Below are positions 1-6,939 of a stretch of 11,503 nucleotides of DNA, piece by piece. The translations under genes and the position numbers were made by a program. Source of the DNA: Treponema sp. (GTDB taxonomy: Bacteria > Spirochaetota > Spirochaetia > Treponematales > Breznakiellaceae); NCBI GenBank assembly GCA_009785545.1, contig WQWD01000048.1:1-11503 (forward strand). The letters run 5' to 3'. The stretch's first letter is position 1, and each line of letters starts with the position of its first letter. The notes under the pieces were generated by a model. It was not told where the DNA came from and made no database searches. It saw only the letters and a list, made by a program, of their open reading frames with translations.

Positions 1-19
1 AAAACATGGAGGTTTCAAC

Positions 20-1111
20 ATGAAACACAAACTCAGAGTAATCGGAATTATTGCCATTGCGGTGATAATCGGCTTTATCGCAACAGCTTGCGACGAAGAC
101 AACAACGGCGGCAACAATCCACCACCGCTAACCGCAGGACTGTTTGCTGGAATACTGCCAAACCTTGGCGAACAGGTAACGGACGTTGAGGCGAACGATC
201 TGCAAGCGGTATTGGATCATGTCAACGCCAACGCCGCTGACGGGCATTTCACATGGATTCTTGGCGAGAACATAGTGGTTGACGGGAGCACAACCCGAGC
301 GCTCAACCAAACCGACGCAAGGCTGACGATAATCGGTCTTGGGCAGGAGCGGACGATTTCACTGACATCTGCCGGCTTGATTTTCATCGTGGGTGCGACC
401 GGGCAGACTGGTATAAGCCTGACGCTGGGCAACAACGTTGCGCTGGTCGGGCTCGCCACTCCGGCAACCAACAGCCACGGGCTGGTGCGGGTGGATCATT
501 CTGCGGCGCTCACCATGCTTGCGGGATCGGGGATCAGGGGCAATGTCAGTTCAGGCAACAATGCGGCAACCGACTGGGGAGCCGCATTGCACGTTCTGAG
601 CGCTGGCAGTTTCACCATGCTCGGCGGCAGCATAACCGGTAACCACTCTACGGATGACGCATCAACACAAAGGAGCGGCGGACTGTACGCCAGCACCAAT
701 GCAGTCATCACGCTGGCAGGCGGCAGCATAACCGGCAACACCGCCACTTGGGGAGGGGATATTCATATTCATCATGATGTCGCTTCGTTTACCCTGTCTG
801 GAACCGCCGCTGTGGGAACGGTCGGGATGAACGCCAACAACGTCGCTCACACTCCGCTGACCATAGCCGACGGCTGGACGGGTACTGTTGCAGGGCTTAA
901 CCTACGGGGCGGTAATGCCACCATGGCTACCGTAATCAACTGGTGGAACGGCAATGACGTACTGACGGGCCCGGGCGTGAACGCCGCCAACATCGCCAGA
1001 ATCCCGCTGGGGAACTTTGTTTCCTCCACCGCAAGCGAAGCGGGCAGGCAGCCCATCGCCCCCACCCACCACATCAACGCCGAGGGCGTGCTGGTGGCGA
1101 ATGCGCCATAA
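20..1111 (+). CDS. Secreted lipoprotein with beta-helix-type repeats
   Basis: A 363-residue exported protein of unknown specific role. The N-terminus has basic residues, a hydrophobic stretch and a lipobox-like ATAC with the lipidated Cys at about residue 24, followed by an acidic, Asn/Gly/Pro-rich linker, so it is probably a lipoprotein anchored in the envelope. The body is rich in Gly, Asn, Thr and Ala, with short repeated units such as GSGIRGN (about residue 172) and GGSITGN (about 203 and 235). This resembles parallel beta-helix or polymorphic-membrane-protein repeats. The ATG at 20 is preceded by GGAGG at a normal distance. The gene is much richer in GC than most of the window (40 of 60 bases at 481-540 against 19 of 60 at 8341-8400). 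The stop codon lies inside a perfect hairpin. Lipoprotein call is fairly sure; adhesin or surface role is inference. Confidence 0.85.
   Translation: MKHKLRVIGIIAIAVIIGFIATACDEDNNGGNNPPPLTAGLFAGILPNLGEQVTDVEANDLQAVLDHVNANAADGHFTWILGENIVVDGSTTRALNQTDARLTIIGLGQERTISLTSAGLIFIVGATGQTGISLTLGNNVALVGLATPATNSHGLVRVDHSAALTMLAGSGIRGNVSSGNNAATDWGAALHVLSAGSFTMLGGSITGNHSTDDASTQRSGGLYASTNAVITLAGGSITGNTATWGGDIHIHHDVASFTLSGTAAVGTVGMNANNVAHTPLTIADGWTGTVAGLNLRGGNATMATVINWWNGNDVLTGPGVNAANIARIPLGNFVSSTASEAGRQPIAPTHHINAEGVLVANAP
623..739 (+). repeat. Two 21-nt direct repeats encoding GGSITGN
   Basis: Copies lie at 623-643 and 719-739 and differ at one base (T against C in the Gly-Asn part). They encode the same residues 96 nt apart, in frame, so the repeat unit is 32 codons. 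Near-identity at DNA level suggests recent internal duplication or recombination between repeats, though strong codon preference could also give it. Confidence 0.7.
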
Positions 1112-1137
1112 ATCCGCCTTTGTGCGGATTTATGGCG
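1104..1137. terminator. Perfect 14-bp hairpin over the stop codon
   Basis: Arms 1104-1117 and 1124-1137 are perfect inverted repeats around a 6-nt loop. The TAA stop of the lipoprotein gene (1109-1111) is inside the left arm. There is no T-run after it, so it is not a classical intrinsic terminator. It may end or stabilise the transcript from either side, or be a repeat element. Confidence 0.55.
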
Positions 1138-1139
1138 TC

Positions 1140-1162
1140 GGAGTTTTGCGTTGCAAAACTCC
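1140..1162. terminator. Second hairpin, 10-bp stem and 3-nt loop
   Basis: Arms 1140-1149 (GGAGTTTTGC) and 1153-1162 are perfect inverted repeats, two bases after the previous hairpin. No T-run follows on either strand. Together the two stem-loops fill the start of the space between the convergent lipoprotein and activase genes, so transcript-end function is the simplest reading. Confidence 0.5.
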
Positions 1163-1266
1163 AGCCAGAGAATTGTAGGGAAAAGGGAGAAAATTACAGT
1201 TGTTCGATAACATCAGTTGTTGGTAAAACAAAACACTTGCGAACGGCGATTTTTCTCCCCGATCCC
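1163..1266. other. Short convergent intergenic region
   Basis: About 100 nt between the hairpins and the activase stop. It holds two direct copies of CAGTTGTT (1197-1204, 1214-1221) and a 9-nt inverted repeat GGGAGAAAA / TTTTCTCCC (1185-1193, 1251-1259). No gene or standard terminator is visible. Confidence 0.4.
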
Positions 1267-4200
1267 TTAACTCTTTGCATTCATAATCAACATCTGTAAA
1301 CGATTCTCGATGTTTGCAAAGCTTACGTCAGGGTCGTAGTCAAGCGGTAAAATCTGAATATTTGGGTATTGTTCCTTTACCTTTTTCATGATCCCCCGTC
1401 CGCAAATATGATTTGGAAGACAGCCAAAGGGCTGGAGAATAACAAACGAACGAATGCCTTTTGCGGCGTAATGGAGAATATCGGCTGCTATCAGGAAAGA
1501 TTCGCCTGACAAAATTGAATGGTGTATTATGTGATCGCTGAGTTTGGCTACTTCTTCCAATGTTACATCACATTCATACAATGGGTGTATTTTGGCGATT
1601 TTGTCGGTGTGTTTTACTGCAATGTCCATAAATTTATTGCCGGCTCTTGCGAATAGATTGTCGTATAACGAATGTTTTACTTTAAATTGCTCCATTTCGG
1701 CAATGGTGTGGTTCAGAAAAAGATGGCGGTAAATTCCGTACATTCGCGGGAAGATAACTTCCATGCCGTTTTTTTCCAGATATTTTTCGACTTCCTGATT
1801 TGATCCGGGGTGAAACGTTAAAAGATATTCGCCTTGTATCAAAACTTGTTCACGAAGTTTGGAACGGTCGTAACGTACTTTAGAAAGATTTTTAACAGCT
1901 TTTTTAAATGCTTTGATAGAGCCGGGAATACCTCTTCTTGCAAGCCCTTTGGCAATTTCTACAAACGCTTTTTCTGTTACTTTGTCGGTTTCGCCTTTTT
2001 GCAGTTCGTAAGGACGTATTTTGCGCCTTAAATATTCAAGTGCGTCAGTTTGAATTATTCCCCATACAACATTCATGTAAGTAATTGGAGTAAATTTCAT
2101 GCCCGGATGGGCGTTTTTTAAATCAAACATATCTGTTGTTATTACTGGAACCTGCGGAAAGCCCGCTTCGTCTAACGCTTTTCTTGTCAGCGGCATATAA
2201 TTGGAAAGGCGGCAATCGCATAACACTTTTGGCGACGCTACAACTGTATTGTCAGGGTTGTATTTGCCGCTTTTTAACGCAAGGATTGCTTCTCCGATTA
2301 CAATCTGAGCCGGCAAGCACATATCGTTATGCACATAACGTTTTCCCATTGCGATAGCTTCGGCTCCTCCCATTGGCAAAGGTTCGACACGGTATCCATC
2401 TTTGACAAGAGCGCCGCTGGTTATCAGGCAGAAAGCTCTTGAAGCATTTGCAACAAGAATGGTTTTATGCCTGTCTGATTTTGTAAGCTTAATAGGGTAA
2501 GGATCGCCAAGAGGTTTTGCGTCATGATTAACCTTTTTACGGCGAGTCATCACGGTTTCGATAAAAGATCTTACACGGATACGCAATGGACCGGCAATTT
2601 CGCTTTCGTCCATTTTAATTATCAAAGGGGATTTCCCGGAAATTTCGTCCATAATGCGGACAATCTCGTCAGTATAAACAGCGTCATGTCCGCAGCCAAA
2701 ACTGAAAATATCTACATATTCCAGAGTGGGGTGTTCCGCAGCGATTATTGCGCCTGATAAAAGCCGTGCATGGTTATTAATTGTGATTTCGGTTCGTGTT
2801 TTATTCAGCGCAACTTTGCCGATATTGGGAAGAGAATCAATTGTTAATACGGGTATTCCCATACTTGTAAAATACCTTGACAGGTCGTGGTTTATGTGTT
2901 CATCATATTGATAATGCCGCCCAGCAATAACTACGGCAAAACCGCCTTTTTGCTGAGTTTCGTCAATTATTTTTTTACCGTTATCTGTCATTGTATCATT
3001 AAAATTGTTAAGAGCTTCCTCGCCCTGTTTCATTGCGGCAAGAACGAGTTTTTTATCGATATTAAAAGTTTCAGACATAAAACGGCAAAGCTGGATTTTC
3101 ATGTCACGTTTTGAAAACCAATGGCAGACAGGCGAATCAAACGGAATGTTATGTTTTTCTTCGGGGTTATTCGAAAATTTGACAGAAAGAGGATAACCTT
3201 TTAACACAGGGCAGGTAAAAGTGCTTGAACGTTCGGGGTTGTCAGGGGGAAGCCGATTAATCTGCGGAAAGAAAATGCGATCAACCTTGCTTTCGATTAA
3301 ATCTTCTATGTGTCCGTGAACAAGTTTTGCCGGAAAACAAACAGTGTCGGAAGCGACATATTGAATTCCTTTTTCGTATAATTGACGTGAACTTTTTCGG
3401 GACACTTTAACCTTAAATCCCAAAGCGTTCCAAAAAACTTTCCAAAAAGGCAGATCACGCCAGAAATCCAATACACGGGGAATTCCAATTGTTATGTCTT
3501 TTTGCGGCAAAACAGCGGTAAAAGGATAATTTTTAAAGAGAAGCTCGTCTCTAAACTTTACCATGTCTGGAACAGCATTGATAAGGCTGGTTCTGTTTTT
3601 TAATTCTTCACGTAACGCCGGGTCTTGAGGGTCGCCGATAAGCTCGCCTCGCTCGCAGCGATTTCCTGTAACCCATGTCAAGCCGTTGGAAAAACGCACT
3701 AAGGTACGGTTACAATTGTTAGTGCAGAATTGACAAATTAAGTTTGCTTCCTGCGTATAACCAAAAGTTTTAAGAGCTTCAAAACCGATAAAACGTGAAC
3801 GGGTATTTGTTCCATGCGGAGACGTATAACCATGTTCAACAATTTCACGCTTAGTAAGAAGCGCAATTCCGATAGCACCCATCTCGCCGGGGTAGGGAGA
3901 GCGTACTAAAAATTTCCCAAGATATTGTTCAAACGCCCTTAACACAGCGTTGTTTTTAAGCGTTCCGCCCTGAACAACAATTTTATTGCCAAGCTGTTCT
4001 GGATTAGAGATTCGCACAACTTTGGTAAAAACATTTTCTACTATGGAGCGGCAAAGCCCTGCCATAATGTCGTCAGCCTGTTTGCCGTTTTTCTGCTCGG
4101 TGATGATCGTGCTGTTCATAAAAACCGTACAACGGCTTCCCAAAACAGCCGGGTTTTTTGCGTTAAACGCAGCTTCGGCGATTTTATCAACAGGAATATT

Positions 4201-5649
4201 CAGTGTATCGGCAAAAGTTTCCAAAAAAGAGCCGCACCCGGAAGAGCAGGCTTCGTTAACAGTTATATTTGTAATAATGCCGTTTGATATGCTGATAGCT
4301 TTCATGTCCTGTCCGCCGATGTCCAGTATGAAGCTCACCCCGGGTATGTATTTCTGCGCTGCGGCTGCATGAGCGACAGTCTCAACCGTATGGTAATCAG
4401 CCCCCAGCGCTTTGTCAAACAAAAGCTCTCCGTAACCTGTTGTTCCCAATGCGATTATTTCAAGTTCGACACCGTCATCATTATATTTTTGATACATATC
4501 CAAAAGTGCTTTTTTGATAACCTTTAGAGGTTCGCCCTTGTTCGGACTGTAAAAACAATCTACAACATTTTCGTTTTCGTCTAACAACACAAATTTTGTT
4601 GTGGTAGAGCCTGCGTCAATCCCCATGTATACCCGCAGGATACCTTTTTGTTTAATTGCCTTTGTGTCATTGATAGCGTGTATTTTATGGCGTTCTTCAA
4701 AATCCTTGCGTTCGGATTCGCTTGAGAAAAAGTGCTGATTGTGAATAACAGTGTTGCCCGTAACAATTTCACGATACATCGAAAGCGAAGTAAGTGCGGC
4801 TTGCGGGCTGAAGTTTTTGTAGTGTCCGTCATTTTGATCTGACGCTAAAAACATTTCGTTTATCGACAGAGCAGCTCCGTACGCTATAAAAAGCTCCGCA
4901 TTGGGCGGCAGAATAATGTCACTGTCGGAAAGCCCCAAACGTTCGGCAAAAACCTTGATCAACGTTGGGTTAAATGTAAGAGGCCCGCCTTCAAAAACAA
5001 CAGGAGGTTTTATTTCAAGCCCTTGAGCCAGCCCGCCTATGGTTTGTTTGGCGATTGCGTGAAAAGTTGAAAGAGCAATGTTTTCCAAAAGACCGCCCTG
5101 ATTCAACAGCGGCTGAATGTCGGTTTTAGCAAAAACGCCGCAGCGTCCTGAAATGTCATAAACTTGCGTGCCTTTTGCGGCCAGCGCATCAAATTTTTCT
5201 ACGGGAGTACGCAAAAGAGAAGCGACTTCGTCAATGAAAGCTCCAGTTCCGCCGGCGCAGCTTCCGTTCATACGCATATCGCCAGTCATTAAGCGGTCTG
5301 TTGCTTTATCATGATGAAAAAAGACAATTTTGGCATCTTGCCCGCCCAATTCTACTGCTACTTTTGCCTGCGGATAAAATTCCCTCACCGCAATGGAATT
5401 AGCTACCACCTCCTGAATATAGGGAACGTGTAGCATTTCGGCGAAAGTCCTGCCGCCAGAGCCGCAAAAGGCAATCCGATATTGGTTATGAGAGTAAAGC
5501 GCAAAAATCTCCTGCAAAAAAGACTGAACTTTTTCGCTCTGAGAAGCGTTGTGCCGTTCGTATCGTGAAAAAACTATTTCTTTTGTATCCGGCTTAATTA
5601 CAACAGCTTTAACCGTTGTGGAGCCAACATCAATGCCTATGTGTAACAT
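1267..5649 (-). CDS. Fused acyl-CoA dehydratase activase, 1460 aa
   Basis: Member of the 2-hydroxyacyl-CoA dehydratase activator family (BcrA/BadF/BcrD/BadG, HgdC type). In known members an ATP-driven iron-sulfur protein passes one low-potential electron to a dehydratase or reductase. Two ASKHA ATPase domains are seen at about residues 3-262 (GIDVGSTTVKAV, ELGGQDAK) and 341-600 (MGIDAGSTTTKF, DIGGQDMK). Each carries the cluster cysteines, C131/C170 and C468/C507. A cysteine-rich DUF2229-like section follows (C639, C642, C646, C665, then DTVCFPAK near 771), and an HgdB-like section from about 980 (FGCGHDA, NDMCLPAQ near 1111, CDC near 1144, PFGCLPNHICGRG near 1410). The ATG at 5649 has GAGGT seven bases upstream. 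It is a single-gene unit with no separate dehydratase genes here. Family is sure; substrate is unknown. Confidence 0.93.
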   Translation of the reverse strand: MLHIGIDVGSTTVKAVVIKPDTKEIVFSRYERHNASQSEKVQSFLQEIFALYSHNQYRIAFCGSGGRTFAEMLHVPYIQEVVANSIAVREFYPQAKVAVELGGQDAKIVFFHHDKATDRLMTGDMRMNGSCAGGTGAFIDEVASLLRTPVEKFDALAAKGTQVYDISGRCGVFAKTDIQPLLNQGGLLENIALSTFHAIAKQTIGGLAQGLEIKPPVVFEGGPLTFNPTLIKVFAERLGLSDSDIILPPNAELFIAYGAALSINEMFLASDQNDGHYKNFSPQAALTSLSMYREIVTGNTVIHNQHFFSSESERKDFEERHKIHAINDTKAIKQKGILRVYMGIDAGSTTTKFVLLDENENVVDCFYSPNKGEPLKVIKKALLDMYQKYNDDGVELEIIALGTTGYGELLFDKALGADYHTVETVAHAAAAQKYIPGVSFILDIGGQDMKAISISNGIITNITVNEACSSGCGSFLETFADTLNIPVDKIAEAAFNAKNPAVLGSRCTVFMNSTIITEQKNGKQADDIMAGLCRSIVENVFTKVVRISNPEQLGNKIVVQGGTLKNNAVLRAFEQYLGKFLVRSPYPGEMGAIGIALLTKREIVEHGYTSPHGTNTRSRFIGFEALKTFGYTQEANLICQFCTNNCNRTLVRFSNGLTWVTGNRCERGELIGDPQDPALREELKNRTSLINAVPDMVKFRDELLFKNYPFTAVLPQKDITIGIPRVLDFWRDLPFWKVFWNALGFKVKVSRKSSRQLYEKGIQYVASDTVCFPAKLVHGHIEDLIESKVDRIFFPQINRLPPDNPERSSTFTCPVLKGYPLSVKFSNNPEEKHNIPFDSPVCHWFSKRDMKIQLCRFMSETFNIDKKLVLAAMKQGEEALNNFNDTMTDNGKKIIDETQQKGGFAVVIAGRHYQYDEHINHDLSRYFTSMGIPVLTIDSLPNIGKVALNKTRTEITINNHARLLSGAIIAAEHPTLEYVDIFSFGCGHDAVYTDEIVRIMDEISGKSPLIIKMDESEIAGPLRIRVRSFIETVMTRRKKVNHDAKPLGDPYPIKLTKSDRHKTILVANASRAFCLITSGALVKDGYRVEPLPMGGAEAIAMGKRYVHNDMCLPAQIVIGEAILALKSGKYNPDNTVVASPKVLCDCRLSNYMPLTRKALDEAGFPQVPVITTDMFDLKNAHPGMKFTPITYMNVVWGIIQTDALEYLRRKIRPYELQKGETDKVTEKAFVEIAKGLARRGIPGSIKAFKKAVKNLSKVRYDRSKLREQVLIQGEYLLTFHPGSNQEVEKYLEKNGMEVIFPRMYGIYRHLFLNHTIAEMEQFKVKHSLYDNLFARAGNKFMDIAVKHTDKIAKIHPLYECDVTLEEVAKLSDHIIHHSILSGESFLIAADILHYAAKGIRSFVILQPFGCLPNHICGRGIMKKVKEQYPNIQILPLDYDPDVSFANIENRLQMLIMNAKS

Positions 5650-5707
5650 GGTGAAACCTCATGTTAGCATAAAAAAGAATTGTTTTTCAAGCGATGATTT
5701 GCTCGAA

Positions 5708-6083
5708 ACAGCAATTCTAAATTTGAATAAAACTCTCTGTCCAGTCAGGGCAGGGGCAGGCTCTCAGAAAAACTTCGCCGAAGAGTCAAGAGGGGAACCT
5801 TCGCCCACAAGCGGGCTTGGTTGAGGTCACCGCTCCAGAACCTCAGCAGACAATAGAAAAGCCTCAAATAAATTGGAATTGCAGTGAAAATATTTTAAAT
5901 TGCTGAGTTTCTTGCGCGGGGAGCGGCGAAAATGTTTTTCTGAGAGCCTGCCCCTGCCCTGACTGGACACAAATTTGTCAAGTTTAGTATCACTGCATTT
6001 GTATGAGTGTGACTGTGTTCCCTCTATAATATTGATATATCACGTAAATTTCACATAAAAACTATCAAATTTAGAATTGCTGT
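5708..6083. repeat. Outer 19-nt inverted repeat pair
   Basis: Positions 5708-5726 and 6065-6083 are perfect reverse complements over 19 nt. Weaker similarity continues outwards: both have TCGA then GCAA shortly after. They enclose the 36-bp-arm element asymmetrically (11 nt on the left, 95 nt on the right). The left copy lies in the activase leader and the right copy just past the antitoxin gene. Confidence 0.65.
5738..5969. repeat. 232-bp element with 36-bp perfect inverted ends
   Basis: The left arm 5738-5773 and right arm 5934-5969 are perfectly complementary over 36 nt, with GC-rich outer parts (GGGCAGGGGCAGG on one strand). Pairing continues after a 3-nt bulge for 7 nt (5774-5780 with 5924-5930), and again at 5837-5848 with 5901-5912 (11 of 12). 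The whole element could therefore fold into one long hairpin. It has no ORF of note and no clear target-site duplication. Size, ends and lack of coding fit a MITE-like non-autonomous element. A structured RNA is the alternative. Confidence 0.7.
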
Positions 6084-6100
6084 ACTCGAAAGCAAGGTCG

Positions 6101-6117
6101 GTAGGCTATATGCCTAC
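6101..6117 (-). terminator. Hairpin at the antitoxin stop codon
   Basis: GTAGGC (6101-6106) and GCCTAC (6112-6117) pair around a 5-nt loop. The antitoxin TAG stop (6106-6108) lies at the stem-loop junction. No T-run follows on the minus strand, so termination is only a possibility. Confidence 0.35.
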
Positions 6118-6369
6118 GGCAAGTTTTTCACGGATAATTTCGTTGATAACAGCTGTCTGGCTCTTGTTGAATATCTTTGCCTGCACCCTCAAGTATTCGG
6201 CGACATCTCTATCAAACTCGTTCAGCAGCAATGTGTTATGTGCTAATCCGGGTTTTACTCCATGTTTCAAAAGGTTTGGACCCGGTTCAAAGGTGGTTTT
6301 GGTATAATAATCGTCCCAGTATTCACATTCAGAATCGGTTATTCCAGTTTTCCGTTCTATTTCTGTCAT
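6106..6369 (-). CDS. Ribbon-helix-helix antitoxin-like protein
   Basis: An 87-residue protein whose C-terminal half (about 45-83) looks like a ribbon-helix-helix DNA-binding fold: a short strand NTLLLN, then helix DRDVAEYLRVQAKIF, a turn at NKS, then helix QTAVINEIIREKLA. This is the pattern of CopG/BrnA-type antitoxins. The N-terminal half is acidic and aromatic (ECEYWDDYY) and could bind the toxin. Its ATG overlaps the upstream gene by 4 nt (ATGA), and an AGGAG sits eight bases before it inside that gene, so the two are translationally coupled. Toxin-first order matches BrnTA-like modules. By analogy it would repress its own operon, perhaps through the palindrome at 6646-6659. Role is inference from fold and context. 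Confidence 0.72.
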   Translation of the reverse strand: MTEIERKTGITDSECEYWDDYYTKTTFEPGPNLLKHGVKPGLAHNTLLLNEFDRDVAEYLRVQAKIFNKSQTAVINEIIREKLAVGI

Positions 6370-6629
6370 GGCATTTCTCCTCTCTCAAATAACTGCAAAA
6401 AACGGCTTTGACACGGCATAGCATGAAAAATATTCACGCTATTTTCCCCAATTTCATTATACATTATTTCAACAGGATTTGCTTTTGTATCAAAACCTAA
6501 AAGCAGGTATACATTTTCACGATTGCCGTATTGCCCCATATAACGACAAGTTTCAAACGCTTGACGAATATCTGCTTCTCCAAGACCGTGTTTGAAGGCT
6601 GTATGGCGAAAAACAAAATCCAGCTCCAT
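6366..6629 (-). CDS. Putative toxin of a type II TA pair
   Basis: An 87-residue protein, first gene of the two-gene unit with the ribbon-helix-helix partner. Visible pattern: FRHTAFKHGLGEADIRQAF at the N-terminus, a strand-rich middle LLLGFDTKANPVEIMYN, and IFHAMP near residues 67-72. This order (His-containing helix, beta strands, His near the end) is like small RNase-type toxins of the BrnT/RelE-like group, but I cannot assign a family firmly. Candidate functional residues are H9, H14, E54 and H69. The start ATG at 6629 has only a weak ribosome-binding site. The toxin call rests on size, overlap and the antitoxin-like partner. An uncharacterised non-toxin protein remains possible. Confidence 0.62.
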   Translation of the reverse strand: MELDFVFRHTAFKHGLGEADIRQAFETCRYMGQYGNRENVYLLLGFDTKANPVEIMYNEIGENSVNIFHAMPCQSRFLQLFERGEMP

Positions 6630-6645
6630 ATATCACTCTAACATA

Positions 6646-6659
6646 CTAAACAAGTTTAG
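6646..6659. promoter_or_regulatory. Palindromic operator candidate of the TA unit
   Basis: CTAAAC-AA-GTTTAG is a perfect 6+6 palindrome lying 17 nt upstream of the toxin start. A TATGTT at 6639-6644 on the minus strand could be a -10 box right next to it. Ribbon-helix-helix antitoxins commonly bind such short palindromes over their own promoter. No binding evidence exists here. Confidence 0.45.
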
Positions 6660-6939
6660 AAAAGTGGGGAAAATTCATGTGTAATGCACCGCCCTGTACG
6701 CAAGAGAGTCGTATACAACCGCTGGCAGGCAGGTTTGCGAAAAGCACTGGCGGCGACATCGGTGTGGAGTGCAATATTGCGACGCCAAAGCGTCTCGCCG
6801 ATACTGCCACAGCCGTAAAAGAGCCGACAGGGATTTTCGCAAACCCGTCTGCCGATGATTCGCTGAGACGGCAGCGTTTTGCCAGCCCGACAACGGCTCA
6901 GTCTGCTCCAAAATCGTCAAGCACACCCTTTGTAGGTAG
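6660..6939. other. GC-rich intergenic patch, no real gene
   Basis: A stretch of about 280 nt with clearly higher GC than its surroundings (35 of 60 at 6721-6780 and 36 of 60 at 6841-6900, against 23 of 60 at 7081-7140). Open frames on both strands look spurious: odd composition, no ribosome-binding site, and overlap with the ArsC-like gene. The core folds into a long imperfect hairpin (6724-6853). It may be an inserted repeat or a structured RNA. Confidence 0.55.
6724..6853. repeat. Long imperfect hairpin in the GC-rich patch
   Basis: The 12-nt arms 6732-6743 (GGTTTGCGAAAA) and 6834-6845 are perfect inverted repeats, extended outwards by GGCA / TGCC. Inside them the two sides stay similar when one is reverse-complemented (CTGGCGGC with CTGTCGGC, CGGTGTGG with CGGCTGTGG). 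The tip is a clean hairpin GACGC-CAAA-GCGTC at 6781-6794. The fold is about 130 nt long. Whether it acts as RNA or is a palindromic repeat cannot be told from one copy. Confidence 0.5.

Larger units (their letters stand above)
5650..6105. other. Gene-free region with nested inverted repeats
   Basis: About 455 nt between the activase start and the antitoxin stop. No credible coding region was found. It contains the activase ribosome-binding site (5655-5661), a 19-nt outer inverted repeat (5708-5726 and 6065-6083) and the 232-bp inner element (5738-5969). The right-hand part (5970-6064) is AT-rich with a 10-bp palindrome TGATATATCA at 6033-6042. The activase promoter should lie in 5662-5737, but no convincing -35/-10 pair with a sensible leader was seen. 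Confidence 0.7.

Noticed and set aside
5549..5824. 91-codon plus-strand frame over the activase start and the left repeat arm
   Set aside because: It is antisense to the activase gene and continues into the inverted repeat, with no start signals.
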